From assembly GCA_964462985.1 (NCBI GenBank), contig CAYXAA010000045.1:1-30191 (forward strand): a stretch of DNA of 30,191 bases, read 5' to 3'. The notes under the pieces were generated by a model that saw only the letters and a list, made by a program, of their open reading frames with translations, was not told the origin of the DNA and ran no database searches. The first letter of the stretch is position 1; each line of letters begins with the position of its first letter. The stretch is from CAYXAA01 sp964462985. GTDB lineage: Bacteria; Pseudomonadota; Alphaproteobacteria; Rhizobiales; Stappiaceae. Positions 1-6,962 of this stretch are shown here, piece after piece. A program made the translations under genes and the position numbers.

Positions 1-10
1 GGGCCTTGCC

Positions 11-910
11 CTACCCGGCCCTCACTCCGCGCTCGCGAAAGCTTTCCACCACGTGCCGGGCAAAGGCGTCGGCAGCCTTCCCCGCCGTACCGGACTCCTT
101 CATGATGATGTGATAGGTGCCGATCTCCGGCAGGCCATGGCGTTCGTCGAGACGCTGCAGCGGCGACGCGACGACGCTCGCCGGAAACGGCGCGACGGCA
201 AGGTCGGCGAGCAGCGCTGCTTCCTGGCCCGCACTGTGGAAGCTCTGATAGGCGATACGATAGCTCTTCTCCGCAGCGTCGAGCGCCAGCCGGGCCGCCT
301 TGCGCCATGGGCAGCCGGAGACCGAGAGCGCCAGTGGCAGCGGCTCGCGCTGATAGGCAACACCGCCTTCGAGCCCGACCCAGACGAGCGGCTCGGTGAA
401 GACAATCTCGCCGCCCCGCGCCATCTCGCTGTCCGGTCGGGCCGTGTAGAGAATCAGATCGAGCTCGCCGCTCTTTTGCTTGCGCACAAGTTCGGGACTG
501 CCGTCGAGATGGACATCGACGTTGACGCCGGGATGGGTGCGCGCAAAGCGCGCCAGGATGTTTGGCAGGAAACGGGTGCCGAAGTCCGACGGTGCTCCGA
601 ACCGCACCTCCCCTTCCACCGTCGGCGAGCGGAACAGCGACACCGCCTCCTCGTTCAGCATAAGAATGCGCCGCGCATAACCCACCAGCGCCTCACCCTC
701 GGCAGTCATGCGGACCGTGCGACCCTCCCTTGCAAAAACGGCAACGCCGAGCAGGGTTTCCAATTTCTTGATCTGCATGGACACTGCCGAGGGGGTCCGC
801 CCGACGATCTCGGATGTCTTTGAAAAGCTTCCCGTTTCGGCAATTGTCAGGAAGGTTCGATAAAGGTCGGTCTCGATCAGCGGCGCGCCTTTTCGAGGCA
901 TTTGGTTCAT
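11..910 (-). CDS. LysR-family transcriptional regulator (LrhA/HexA type, possibly VtlR-like)
   Basis: This 299-residue protein has the usual LysR length. An N-terminal winged helix-turn-helix (about residues 14-75, containing SFSKTSEIVGRTPSAVSMQIKK) is followed by a periplasmic-binding-type effector domain (about 95-290). The ATG at 910 is preceded by AGGGAG eight bases upstream. A second in-frame ATG at 901 is less well placed. Known of the family: these proteins bind DNA as tetramers at T-N11-A boxes, usually repress themselves and activate a divergent gene. Here the divergent gene is a DUF1127-like small protein with a CCUCCUCCC hairpin, and a T-N11-A box lies between them. The effector-domain text resembles, from memory, the VtlR-type regulators of Brucella and Agrobacterium that control small RNAs and small proteins. 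That subfamily call is inference; the LysR call is secure. Confidence 0.93.
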   Translation of the reverse strand: MNQMPRKGAPLIETDLYRTFLTIAETGSFSKTSEIVGRTPSAVSMQIKKLETLLGVAVFAREGRTVRMTAEGEALVGYARRILMLNEEAVSLFRSPTVEGEVRFGAPSDFGTRFLPNILARFARTHPGVNVDVHLDGSPELVRKQKSGELDLILYTARPDSEMARGGEIVFTEPLVWVGLEGGVAYQREPLPLALSVSGCPWRKAARLALDAAEKSYRIAYQSFHSAGQEAALLADLAVAPFPASVVASPLQRLDERHGLPEIGTYHIIMKESGTAGKAADAFARHVVESFRERGVRAG

Positions 911-934
911 GCAAACGGCTCCCTATCGGTGACG

Positions 935-947
935 TCAATGAAATTGA
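935..947. promoter_or_regulatory. Candidate LysR box (T-N11-A)
   Basis: TCAATGAAATTGA is a dyad with TCAA/TTGA arms and exactly fits T-N11-A. It lies 25 bases upstream of the lysR start. Its centre (941) is about 64 bases before the start site predicted for the divergent transcript (about 1005), the usual activation position for LysR proteins. The sequence match is seen; binding is inferred. Confidence 0.55.
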
Positions 948-969
948 ATAACACTATCAGTTCTTTTCG

Positions 970-998
970 TTTGATTGATGCTCTGAAATTGCCCATAT
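970..998 (+). promoter_or_regulatory. Candidate RpoH-type promoter of the small RNA/DUF1127 unit
   Basis: TTTGAT (970-975), 17 bases, CCATAT (993-998). The heat-shock sigma factor consensus in rhizobia is about CTTGAA-N17-CCANAT, so the -10 matches fully and the -35 at four of six positions with exact spacing. Transcription would begin near 1005, about 14 bases before the hairpin. Related CCUCCUCCC RNAs with DUF1127 genes in Rhodobacter are reported to depend on RpoHI/RpoHII, which fits. Confidence 0.5.
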
Positions 999-1018
999 CG
1001 CGGTCAGACGAACAATCC

Positions 1019-1050
1019 TTGAGCGGCTCCTCCTCCCGACAGCCGCTCAA
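1019..1050 (+). ncRNA. CCUCCUCCC-loop hairpin (CcsR / 'cuckoo' RNA-like)
   Basis: A perfect 10-bp inverted repeat, TTGAGCGGCT (1019-1028) and AGCCGCTCAA (1041-1050), encloses a 12-base loop that starts with CCTCCTCCC (1029-1037). This is the only such motif found in the window. Known: Alphaproteobacteria carry small RNAs made of one or more hairpins with CCUCCUCCC loops, often processed from a transcript that also encodes a DUF1127 protein. Here a single hairpin lies in the 5' leader of the DUF1127-like gene, ahead of the coding region. Whether it is cut out as a separate RNA or acts only as a leader element cannot be seen. The loop is complementary to Shine-Dalgarno-like sequences, including the GGAG at 1062-1065 of the same transcript. 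Confidence 0.75.
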
Positions 1051-1071
1051 ACTGCCCTGTTGGAGTGCAAA

Positions 1072-1266
1072 ATGTCGTTCTTTTCGCAGGTCCTGAACGG
1101 CGCCCTGTTCGGTCGCCATCCGCTCGATGTCGCCGATGCCGATCCTCGTACCCTGTCGGATCTCGGCTATACGCGCGAGGCCGCGTCCCGCGCCCGCTTC
1201 AACACCTTCCGTTTCGGCGAGCCCGGCGCCTCCTATGCGGCTCGCCTCGGCGTCAACGGTCGCTGA
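1072..1266 (+). CDS. Small DUF1127-like protein
   Basis: A 64-residue protein. The segment DADPRTLSDLGYTREAA matches the DUF1127 core pattern (L-D-D-R-x-L-x-D-I-G-L-x-R), followed by a basic, aromatic tail (SRARFNTFRF). The ATG at 1072 has GGAG at 1062-1065, six bases upstream; an in-frame TTG at 1060 has no comparable site. Members of this family in Rhodobacter (CcaF1) and Agrobacterium are small, often arginine-rich, RNA-associated or stress proteins. The gene lies between a CCUCCUCCC hairpin and a strong terminator, giving a transcript of about 330 bases, and is divergent from a LysR gene. The core is weaker than in canonical members (Tyr for Leu, few arginines at the C-terminus), so the family call is good but not certain. 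Confidence 0.8.
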   Translation: MSFFSQVLNGALFGRHPLDVADADPRTLSDLGYTREAASRARFNTFRFGEPGASYAARLGVNGR

Positions 1267-1295
1267 ACACCGGTCAGACGCCGTCAACTTGCTGG

Positions 1296-1332
1296 CCCGC
1301 GCCGATGCGTTCGGCGCGGGTGTTTTCTGTTT
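1296..1332 (+). terminator. Intrinsic terminator of the DUF1127 unit
   Basis: A perfect 10-bp stem, CCCGCGCCGA (1296-1305) and TCGGCGCGGG (1311-1320), with a 5-base loop is followed by the T-rich tract TGTTTTCTGTTT. It is the clearest intrinsic terminator in the window and lies 30 bases after the stop codon. Confidence 0.88.
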
Positions 1333-1511
1333 GGGGCTACCGTCGCCGCTGGCTCTGGTCGAGGGCCTAGACGGAGCGTGAGCGAGCTGGGTTATCGGCC
1401 CTTCGTGCGCCCGAGCGACGCCTCACCCTCTGCTTCCCATCAACTCCGTTGAACGAGGGATCGCAGGCTTATTGCAGCCTTCCCGCGTGCACCAGGTGAC
1501 GCTCGACCCCG

Positions 1512-1895
1512 CTATTTCCCATCCACGACCTTGCAGCGCATCAACGCCTCGGCGTTCTCGGCTGCCGTCAGATCACGCAGCGCGGCCTCGCCGCGCGCCT
1601 CCCACCACTCGTACTGGCCAGCGGTGTAGCGGCTGCCCGACGCGGAGATGGCCGATGCAAAGACCAGCATCCGGCCCTCGACCGGCACCACCGCGAGATG
1701 GTTGGGGTCGGCGTTTATGTAGCTGACGCTCACGGGTCCGGCCGTGCCGCAGTCGTAGCGGGCCTCGATGACCTCGGCCCGCCCCCCGATAGCCAGCCTC
1801 AGCTCTCCGCCGACATCGATCTCGGTGGCGTGAGCGGCATGTGCCGATGAAATCGTCAACACCAGCGCTGTCGCAACCACGTCACGCATCGCCAT
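1512..1895 (-). CDS. MliC-family lysozyme inhibitor, periplasmic
   Basis: A 127-residue protein. A signal peptide (about residues 1-24, cleavage near AHAAHA-TE) has no lipobox cysteine, so it is probably soluble in the periplasm rather than a lipoprotein. The mature part shows the MliC pattern: an early YDC, SASGSRYTAGQYEWWEARGE near the middle, and a late RCKV cysteine that would pair with the first. The family blocks C-type lysozyme at its active site through the conserved Ser/Lys loop region. The start at 1895 has AAGGAG six bases upstream; an earlier in-frame ATG lies inside the end of xylA and lacks such a site. It begins 41 bases after xylA on the same strand and may be read through from it, although the functions are unrelated. 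Confidence 0.82.
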   Translation of the reverse strand: MAMRDVVATALVLTISSAHAAHATEIDVGGELRLAIGGRAEVIEARYDCGTAGPVSVSYINADPNHLAVVPVEGRMLVFASAISASGSRYTAGQYEWWEARGEAALRDLTAAENAEALMRCKVVDGK

Positions 1896-1936
1896 CGGCT
1901 TCTCCTTCTTGTGTCGCGGGCACGATCGAATCGGCA

Positions 1937-3244
1937 TCACAAGCGCCGATTGACCTTGTTCTCCAGGAGTTCCTGCCGCCCGGACACCGGCTTCGGCTCG
2001 ATGTTCTCGCGCTCGACTCGTTCGGCGATCTCGGCGAGCCCGACCTCACCCTGCAGCATCGCCTGTGCCTCGGGCCTGTTCCAGCCAGCGTAGCGCTCCT
2101 CGATTGCGTCGGAGAGGTCGCCGTGCTCGATCAGCTCCGCAGCGGCCAGCAGCGCCCGGGCACAGGTGTCCATGCCGCCGATGTGGCCATGGAGCAGGTC
2201 CACCGGATCGAGAGACTGGCGGCGCAGCTTGGCGTCGAAGTTGAGCCCGCCGGTGGTGAAGCCTCCGGCCTTGAGAATGTAGTAGAGCGCCAGCGCCACC
2301 TCCGGCACGTTCATCGGGAACTGGTCGGTGTCCCAGCCCGACTGGTAGTCGTTGCGATTCATATCGCAGGAGCCGAAGATCCCGAGCGCTGTGGCGAGCG
2401 CCACCTCGTGCTCGAAGGAATGGCCGGCCAGCACCGCGTGGCCGACCTCGATGTTGACCTTGACCTCGTTTTCCAGCCCGTAGCGCTTCAGGAAGCCGTA
2501 GACCGTGGCGACGTCGAAATCGTACTGGTGCTTGGTCGGCTCCTGCGGCTTGGGCTCGATCAGGATCGTGCCGTCGAAGCCGATCTTGTGCTTGTAGTCG
2601 ACCACCATCGACAGGAAGCGGCCGGCCTGGTCGAGCTCCCGCTTCACGTCGGTGTTGAGCAACGTCTCGTAACCCTCGCGGCCGCCCCACAAAACGTAAT
2701 TCTGACCGCCGAGCTCCTTGGTGACGTCGATGCAATTTTTCACCTGGGCCGCGGCATACGCGAACACATCCGGATCGGGATTGGTCGCCGCCCCCGCCAT
2801 GTAGCGCCGATTGGAGAACAGGTTCGCCGTGCCCCAAAGCAGCCTGGTCTTCGAGGTCTCCATCTTTCGCGCGAAGATTTCGGCAATCGCCCAGACGTTG
2901 CGATTCGACTCGGCAAGGCTCGACCCTTCCGGTGCGATGTCGCGGTCGTGGAAGCAGAAAAACGGCGCGCCGAGCAGGTCGAACATCTCGAAAGCAACGT
3001 CGGCCTTGGTCTTGGCATGGTCGAGGCTCGACCCGAACCACGGCCGCTCGAAGGTGTCACCGCCGAACGGGTCGCCGCCTGGCCAGCAGAACGAGTGCCA
3101 GTAGGCGATGGCAAAGCGCAGTTGGTCTTCCATGCGCTTGCCAAGCACGATGCGGTCGGGGTCATACCAGCGATAGGCCAGTGGATTGTCGGATTCGGGC
3201 CCCTCGTAGCGTACGGGAGCAATATCGCCGAAGAAACGGGTCAT
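1937..3244 (-). CDS. xylA: D-xylose isomerase (class II)
   Basis: It converts D-xylose to D-xylulose in the cytoplasm using two divalent metal ions. The 435 residues are the normal class II length, and similarity to the E. coli enzyme runs end to end. The catalytic His99/Asp102 pair (FCFHDRD) is present. The metal ligands Glu230 (IEPKPQEP), Glu266 and His269 (NIEVGH), Asp294, Asp305/Asp307 (GWDTDQFP) and Asp337 (LNFDAK) are also present. The usual NIEANH reads NIEVGH here, and RGD after Asp294 reads RND; neither change removes a metal ligand. The start codon overlaps the xylB stop in an ATGA junction, so the two genes are translationally coupled. Confidence 0.97.
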   Translation of the reverse strand: MTRFFGDIAPVRYEGPESDNPLAYRWYDPDRIVLGKRMEDQLRFAIAYWHSFCWPGGDPFGGDTFERPWFGSSLDHAKTKADVAFEMFDLLGAPFFCFHDRDIAPEGSSLAESNRNVWAIAEIFARKMETSKTRLLWGTANLFSNRRYMAGAATNPDPDVFAYAAAQVKNCIDVTKELGGQNYVLWGGREGYETLLNTDVKRELDQAGRFLSMVVDYKHKIGFDGTILIEPKPQEPTKHQYDFDVATVYGFLKRYGLENEVKVNIEVGHAVLAGHSFEHEVALATALGIFGSCDMNRNDYQSGWDTDQFPMNVPEVALALYYILKAGGFTTGGLNFDAKLRRQSLDPVDLLHGHIGGMDTCARALLAAAELIEHGDLSDAIEERYAGWNRPEAQAMLQGEVGLAEIAERVERENIEPKPVSGRQELLENKVNRRL

Positions 3245-4695
3245 GACAGGGCCTCTTTGACGGCTGGGTAGAGCGCCCGGTAGCGCGCGAACTGGTCGTC
3301 GTACCAGCCCCGCCTCCCGGGCTCGGGAAGGATTTCACATTCGACCGCGGGTGAGCTGCAGACGGCGGCCGGATCGCCGCCGGCAGCGGCCAAAAGACCG
3401 AGGCGCGCGGCGCCGAAGGCCGCGCCGGTCTCGCCGTGGGCCGGCAAGTCGACCGGCCGGTCAAGCACGGTGGCGAGGATCTGCAGCCAGTGCCGCGACC
3501 GCGCGCCGCCACCGACGGCGGTCATGCGCTCGACCGTGGTTCCGGCGGCCATCAGCGCCTCCAGGCAGTCTCTGAAGGCAAACGCTACGCCGGTCAGCAC
3601 CGCCTGCGCCAGATCGGCCCGGGTGGTGTTCTGCGAAAGGCCGGTGAAGACGCCACGGGCGCCGGCATCGTTGTGGGGCGTCCGTTCGCCCGAAAGGTAC
3701 GGCAGGAACAGCACCCCGGCCTCGTCCGGCCTTGTCGACTCGGCATCGGCCACCAGTGCCGCCGGTTCGCTGCCGGTCATGCGGGCGAGCCAGTTGAGGC
3801 TGTCGGTCGCCGACAGGATGACGCCCATCTGGTGCCAGCTCTGAGGCAGGGCGTGGCAGAAGGCATGCACGGCGCGGGCCGTATTGGGACGGAAGCGATC
3901 GGTCGCGACGAACAGCACGCCGGAGGTGCCGAGCGACAGAAAGGCCGTGCCGGGCGCAACGGCGCCAATGCCGCAGGCGCTTGCAGCGTTGTCGCCGCCG
4001 CCGCCCGCCACCACCGGGGGCCTGGCGAAGCCCCAGCGCGACGCGAGCTCCGGTCTGACGGTCCCCGATGCCTCACTGCCCTCCACCAATCGCGGCATGT
4101 GCGAGACGGTGAGCTCCGTCGCCGACAGCAGCGTCTCCGACCACCTTCGTCCGGCCACATCGAGCCAGAGCGTGCCGGCGCTGTCGGACATGTCGGAAAC
4201 GTAGTCGCCAATGAGCTTCAGGCGGACATAATCTTTTGGCAGCAGGACTTTGGAGATCTTTTTGAAAGTTTCACTTTCGTGCCGCCGCAGCCATTCCAGC
4301 TTCGGTGCAGTGAAGCCCGGCATCACCAGGTTGCCGCCGATGCCCCTGAAATCCGCCCGCTCGTCGAGGATGGCGCATTCGGCGGCCGACCGGCCATCGT
4401 TCCACAGAATCGCCGGCCGCAGCGGCCGATCTGAAGTGTCGAGCACGGTGGCGCCGTGCATCTGGCCGGAAAGACCGATCCCTTCGACCGCCGCCATCTC
4501 GCGGCCGTAGCGCGTCTTGAGTTCGTCGAGCGTGGCTTGGGTCGCCGCCCACCAAGCGTCCGGGTCCTGCTCCGACCAGCCCGAGCGCGGCCTCAAGACG
4601 TCGAGCGGCGCACTCGCGCTGGCAATCACGCGCTGCCCCGCCTCGATCAGAACGGTCTTCACCCCAGAGGTGCCGATATCGATGCCGAGATACAC
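3241..4695 (-). CDS. xylB: Xylulokinase
   Basis: A FGGY-family kinase that phosphorylates D-xylulose to xylulose 5-phosphate, feeding the pentose phosphate pathway. The protein starts YLGIDIGTSGVKTVL (phosphate-1 loop). It has GLSGQMHG at about 74-81, and GGGGDNAASACGIG at about 230 with the catalytic Asp. I chose the GTG at 4695 because it gives the usual 484 residues and the normal family N-terminus and has GGGAGG just upstream. An ATG 47 codons earlier would add a low-complexity, unrelated leader. It is first in the xylB-xylA operon. A -35/-10-like pair (TTGTCT, TATACC on the minus strand, 4764-4734, spacing 19) lies just upstream but is weak. Confidence 0.96.
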   Translation of the reverse strand: MYLGIDIGTSGVKTVLIEAGQRVIASASAPLDVLRPRSGWSEQDPDAWWAATQATLDELKTRYGREMAAVEGIGLSGQMHGATVLDTSDRPLRPAILWNDGRSAAECAILDERADFRGIGGNLVMPGFTAPKLEWLRRHESETFKKISKVLLPKDYVRLKLIGDYVSDMSDSAGTLWLDVAGRRWSETLLSATELTVSHMPRLVEGSEASGTVRPELASRWGFARPPVVAGGGGDNAASACGIGAVAPGTAFLSLGTSGVLFVATDRFRPNTARAVHAFCHALPQSWHQMGVILSATDSLNWLARMTGSEPAALVADAESTRPDEAGVLFLPYLSGERTPHNDAGARGVFTGLSQNTTRADLAQAVLTGVAFAFRDCLEALMAAGTTVERMTAVGGGARSRHWLQILATVLDRPVDLPAHGETGAAFGAARLGLLAAAGGDPAAVCSSPAVECEILPEPGRRGWYDDQFARYRALYPAVKEALS

Positions 4696-4778
4696 GCGCC
4701 CTCCCTCGCCGCCTTGGTGCTTGTTCTTGCTCTGGTATAGCACGGCGGCAGCGCGGGGAGACAAGCTCGAAGGAGCGT

Positions 4779-4796
4779 CGGTCGCTTGAACGACCG
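4779..4796. promoter_or_regulatory. Inverted repeat upstream of xylBA
   Basis: CGGTCG and CGACCG arms (6 bp, perfect) flank a 6-base centre about 85 bases upstream of the xylB start. It could be an operator for a xylose repressor, but no xylR-like gene is in the window and a repeat this short can arise by chance in GC-rich DNA. Confidence 0.25.
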
Positions 4797-4936
4797 CCGC
4801 TGCCTTCGATTGCCTTCGCCGGGCTTGCGCCGCCATCGATTTTTCGCGCGGATGCCCAGCTCTTGACGTCTGCCTGCGTCAGGTCCGGGACAGAACGCCG
4901 GAGCAGCGTGTCGACGTCAGCGCCACGCCCTTCCCC

Positions 4937-5341
4937 TCACGTTGGCACGCCGGCCCGTTCATGGCCGATGGCGACATACTCCAGCACCGCGAGCACGGCG
5001 ACGGCCGCCGCCTGAAGCACGACGAACGTCACTCCGAGCCCATTGGGCGTGATCAGGCTGCCGGCGAGGAGGACGATGCTCGCAAGCACCCAGAGCACGT
5101 TGCCGGCGACCACGACCAGTGCTCCTTCCACCGGCACGTCCGGGCGGACCGCCACCAGGATCATGAACGCGGCAACGGGCAGGAGGACGAGGCCGGCATA
5201 GAACAGCAGCGTCGCCGAGATGCCGAGAAAGCCGCCGAGTGGGACGGAAGCGATGGTGAGCAAGGCGCCCATCGCGATGCAGGTCACGGCGTCGATGATG
5301 AGGATCTGACGCAGGGATGGGCGGGTGATGACGTTGGTCAT
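4937..5341 (-). CDS. Small integral membrane protein, four predicted helices
   Basis: A 134-residue hydrophobic protein with four likely transmembrane segments, roughly at residues 12-36, 43-66, 72-95 and 101-125, with short charged loops (RPDVPVEG between helices 2 and 3). I do not recognise a named family or a catalytic motif. The ATG at 5341 has GGAG about seven bases upstream. It is divergent from an XRE-type regulator across a 131-base gap with two palindromes, so it may be that regulator's target, a common arrangement for such pairs. The function is unknown. Confidence 0.78.
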   Translation of the reverse strand: MTNVITRPSLRQILIIDAVTCIAMGALLTIASVPLGGFLGISATLLFYAGLVLLPVAAFMILVAVRPDVPVEGALVVVAGNVLWVLASIVLLAGSLITPNGLGVTFVVLQAAAVAVLAVLEYVAIGHERAGVPT

Positions 5342-5420
5342 GGGGGTCTCCAGGGTTCGCTTTGACTGGCCGGAGTTGCGCCCGGCAGCGCAAAGCTGGC
5401 GCCTAGTCTGCGGCGGGTCG

Positions 5421-5455
5421 ATTACCTTTGAGGTTATTGGTCCGGCGACGCCGGA
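5421..5455. promoter_or_regulatory. Two adjacent palindromes between membrane-protein gene and XRE regulator
   Basis: ATTACCTTTGAGGTTAT (5421-5437) is a dyad with 7-base arms and one mismatch. TCCGGCGACGCCGGA (5441-5455) has perfect 7-base arms around one base. Both lie within 52 bases of the XRE start. The AT-rich one, unusual for this GC-rich segment, is the better candidate operator. Confidence 0.45.
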
Positions 5456-5472
5456 GCAGCTAACCTGGGCCC

Positions 5473-6291
5473 ATGAACACCGCCACCGCCTCTCCCTCCG
5501 CCGGCGACCTGCTGCAGTCCTGGCGCAAGCGCCGCCGCCTCAGCCAGCTCGACCTCGCCACGGAAGCCGGCATCTCGCAGCGCCACCTCAGCTTCGTCGA
5601 ATCCGGCCGCTCGCGGCCGAGCCGCGACATGGTCTTGCATCTTGCCGAGCACCTCGGGATCCCGCCGAGGGACCGCAATACGGTGCTGGTCGCCGCCGGG
5701 TTCGCGCCGGTCTACGACGAACGTCCGCTCGATCACCCCGACCTTGCCGCCGCACGCCGCGCGGTTGAGGTGATTCTCACCGGCCACGAGCCGCATCCGG
5801 CCCTCGCCGTCGACCGCACCTGGACGTTGATTGCGGCCAACCGTGCGGTCGCCCCGCTGCTCGAAGGCGCCTCCCCGGCCCTCCTGACTCCGCCGGTCAA
5901 CGTGCTCCGCCTCAGCCTCCACCCCGAAGGCGTCGCCGGGCGGATCGAGAACTTCCGCGAATGGCGCGCGCATGTCATCGCCCGCCTCGTCCGTCAGATT
6001 GACCTGTCGGGCGATCCGGCGCTCGCCGCCCTTCTCGAGGAAATCAAGGCATACCCCGTGCCGCCGGGTGCCCGACCGCACCGCCCCCCGGCCGAGGACC
6101 CGCTCGCCGGCATTGCCGTGCCCCTGGTAATGACGAGCGACCACGGCCGGCTGTCGTTGCTGAGCACAACCACGGTTTTCGGCACGGCGGTCGATATCGC
6201 GCTGTCGGAGCTGGCGATCGAATCCTTCTTCCCCGCCGACGAGGAGACGGCGGCCGTGCTGCGCCGCCTGAACAAGGCAGATGAGGAATGA
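5473..6291 (+). CDS. XRE-family regulator with MmyB-like ligand-binding domain
   Basis: A 272-residue protein. The N-terminal helix-turn-helix (about 10-68, QLDLATEAGISQRHLSFVESGRSRPS) is of the lambda-repressor/XRE type. The rest matches the MmyB-like (MLTR) ligand-binding domain with a PAS-like fold: WTLIAANRAVAPLLEG, then NVLRLSLHPEG and IENFREW. The C-terminal part contains TTVFGTAVDIALSELAIESFFPAD, typical of the family end. Members are small-molecule-responsive regulators that often lie next to the oxidoreductase or membrane genes they control. No strong Shine-Dalgarno is seen before the ATG. The likely target is the divergent four-helix membrane protein. Confidence 0.9.
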   Translation: MNTATASPSAGDLLQSWRKRRRLSQLDLATEAGISQRHLSFVESGRSRPSRDMVLHLAEHLGIPPRDRNTVLVAAGFAPVYDERPLDHPDLAAARRAVEVILTGHEPHPALAVDRTWTLIAANRAVAPLLEGASPALLTPPVNVLRLSLHPEGVAGRIENFREWRAHVIARLVRQIDLSGDPALAALLEEIKAYPVPPGARPHRPPAEDPLAGIAVPLVMTSDHGRLSLLSTTTVFGTAVDIALSELAIESFFPADEETAAVLRRLNKADEE

Positions 6292-6311
6292 CGAAGAAGG
6301 ATCGGCGTCGT

Positions 6312-6752
6312 TCAGTCCTCCGTGCTCGACCTCAGCCGCTTCACGGTAGAGCGCTGCTTCTTCGCGGTCAGCCGCCGCTCCTTCGAGGCTCTGGTCGGTC
6401 TGGTCGGCTTGCGCGGCTTCGGCCGTTCCAGCGCCCGGCGTACCAGGGCGATCAGCCGCTCCAGCGCGTCCTCGCGGTTGCGTTCCTGGGTGCGGAAGCG
6501 GTCGGCCTGGATCAGGACCTCGCCGGTCTGCGTCAGCCGGTTGCCGGCGAGCCTGGCAAGCCGTGCCTTGACATCGCCCGGCAGGGTCTGATTGCCGGCA
6601 AGGTCAAAGCGGAGCTGGACGGCGGTTGCAACCTTGTTGACGTTCTGTCCGCCCGGCCCGGAGGCGCGGATGAAACTCTCCGATAGGTCGTCGTACGGAA
6701 TCGCGATGGCCTCCGTGACCCGCACGCCCTTCTGGCCACCATCATCTGCCAT
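6312..6752 (-). CDS. arfB: Alternative ribosome-rescue factor ArfB (peptidyl-tRNA hydrolase)
   Basis: A 146-residue protein that releases the nascent peptide from ribosomes stalled without a stop codon. The class I release-factor catalytic domain carries the GGQ motif (ASGPGGQNVNKVATAVQLRFD, about 30-50). There is no codon-recognition domain. The C-terminal tail is rich in Lys and Arg (about 108-146), the part that enters the empty mRNA channel in ArfB. The start at 6752 has GGAGG eight bases upstream; 23 extra codons are open upstream but lack a comparable site. It converges with the XRE gene (20-base gap) and diverges from mazG. Confidence 0.95.
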   Translation of the reverse strand: MADDGGQKGVRVTEAIAIPYDDLSESFIRASGPGGQNVNKVATAVQLRFDLAGNQTLPGDVKARLARLAGNRLTQTGEVLIQADRFRTQERNREDALERLIALVRRALERPKPRKPTRPTRASKERRLTAKKQRSTVKRLRSSTED

Positions 6753-6962
6753 CGTTCCCGCCTCCACGCGGCCCCGCCATCCGTCCTCCGCCGGCTTACC
6801 AGACAGGAACCGATCCGACAAAGCACGTCAGACCGCCGTCCGGTGAGAGCCCGTGCAAACGGCCCGTCGTCAGGCGGGGGACCGATGAGTGCGAGCGGCT
6901 TGGAGCCGGGACAACCGGGTGCTATGTCGGGCTCATCCCTTTCCCGAGCCGAAGGTGCCGCC

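Noticed and set aside
4696..4836. N-terminal extension of XylB by 47 codons
   Set aside because: The family N-terminus starts at the GTG at 4695 with GGGAGG upstream; the extension is Ala/Ser/Gln-rich and covers the probable promoter.
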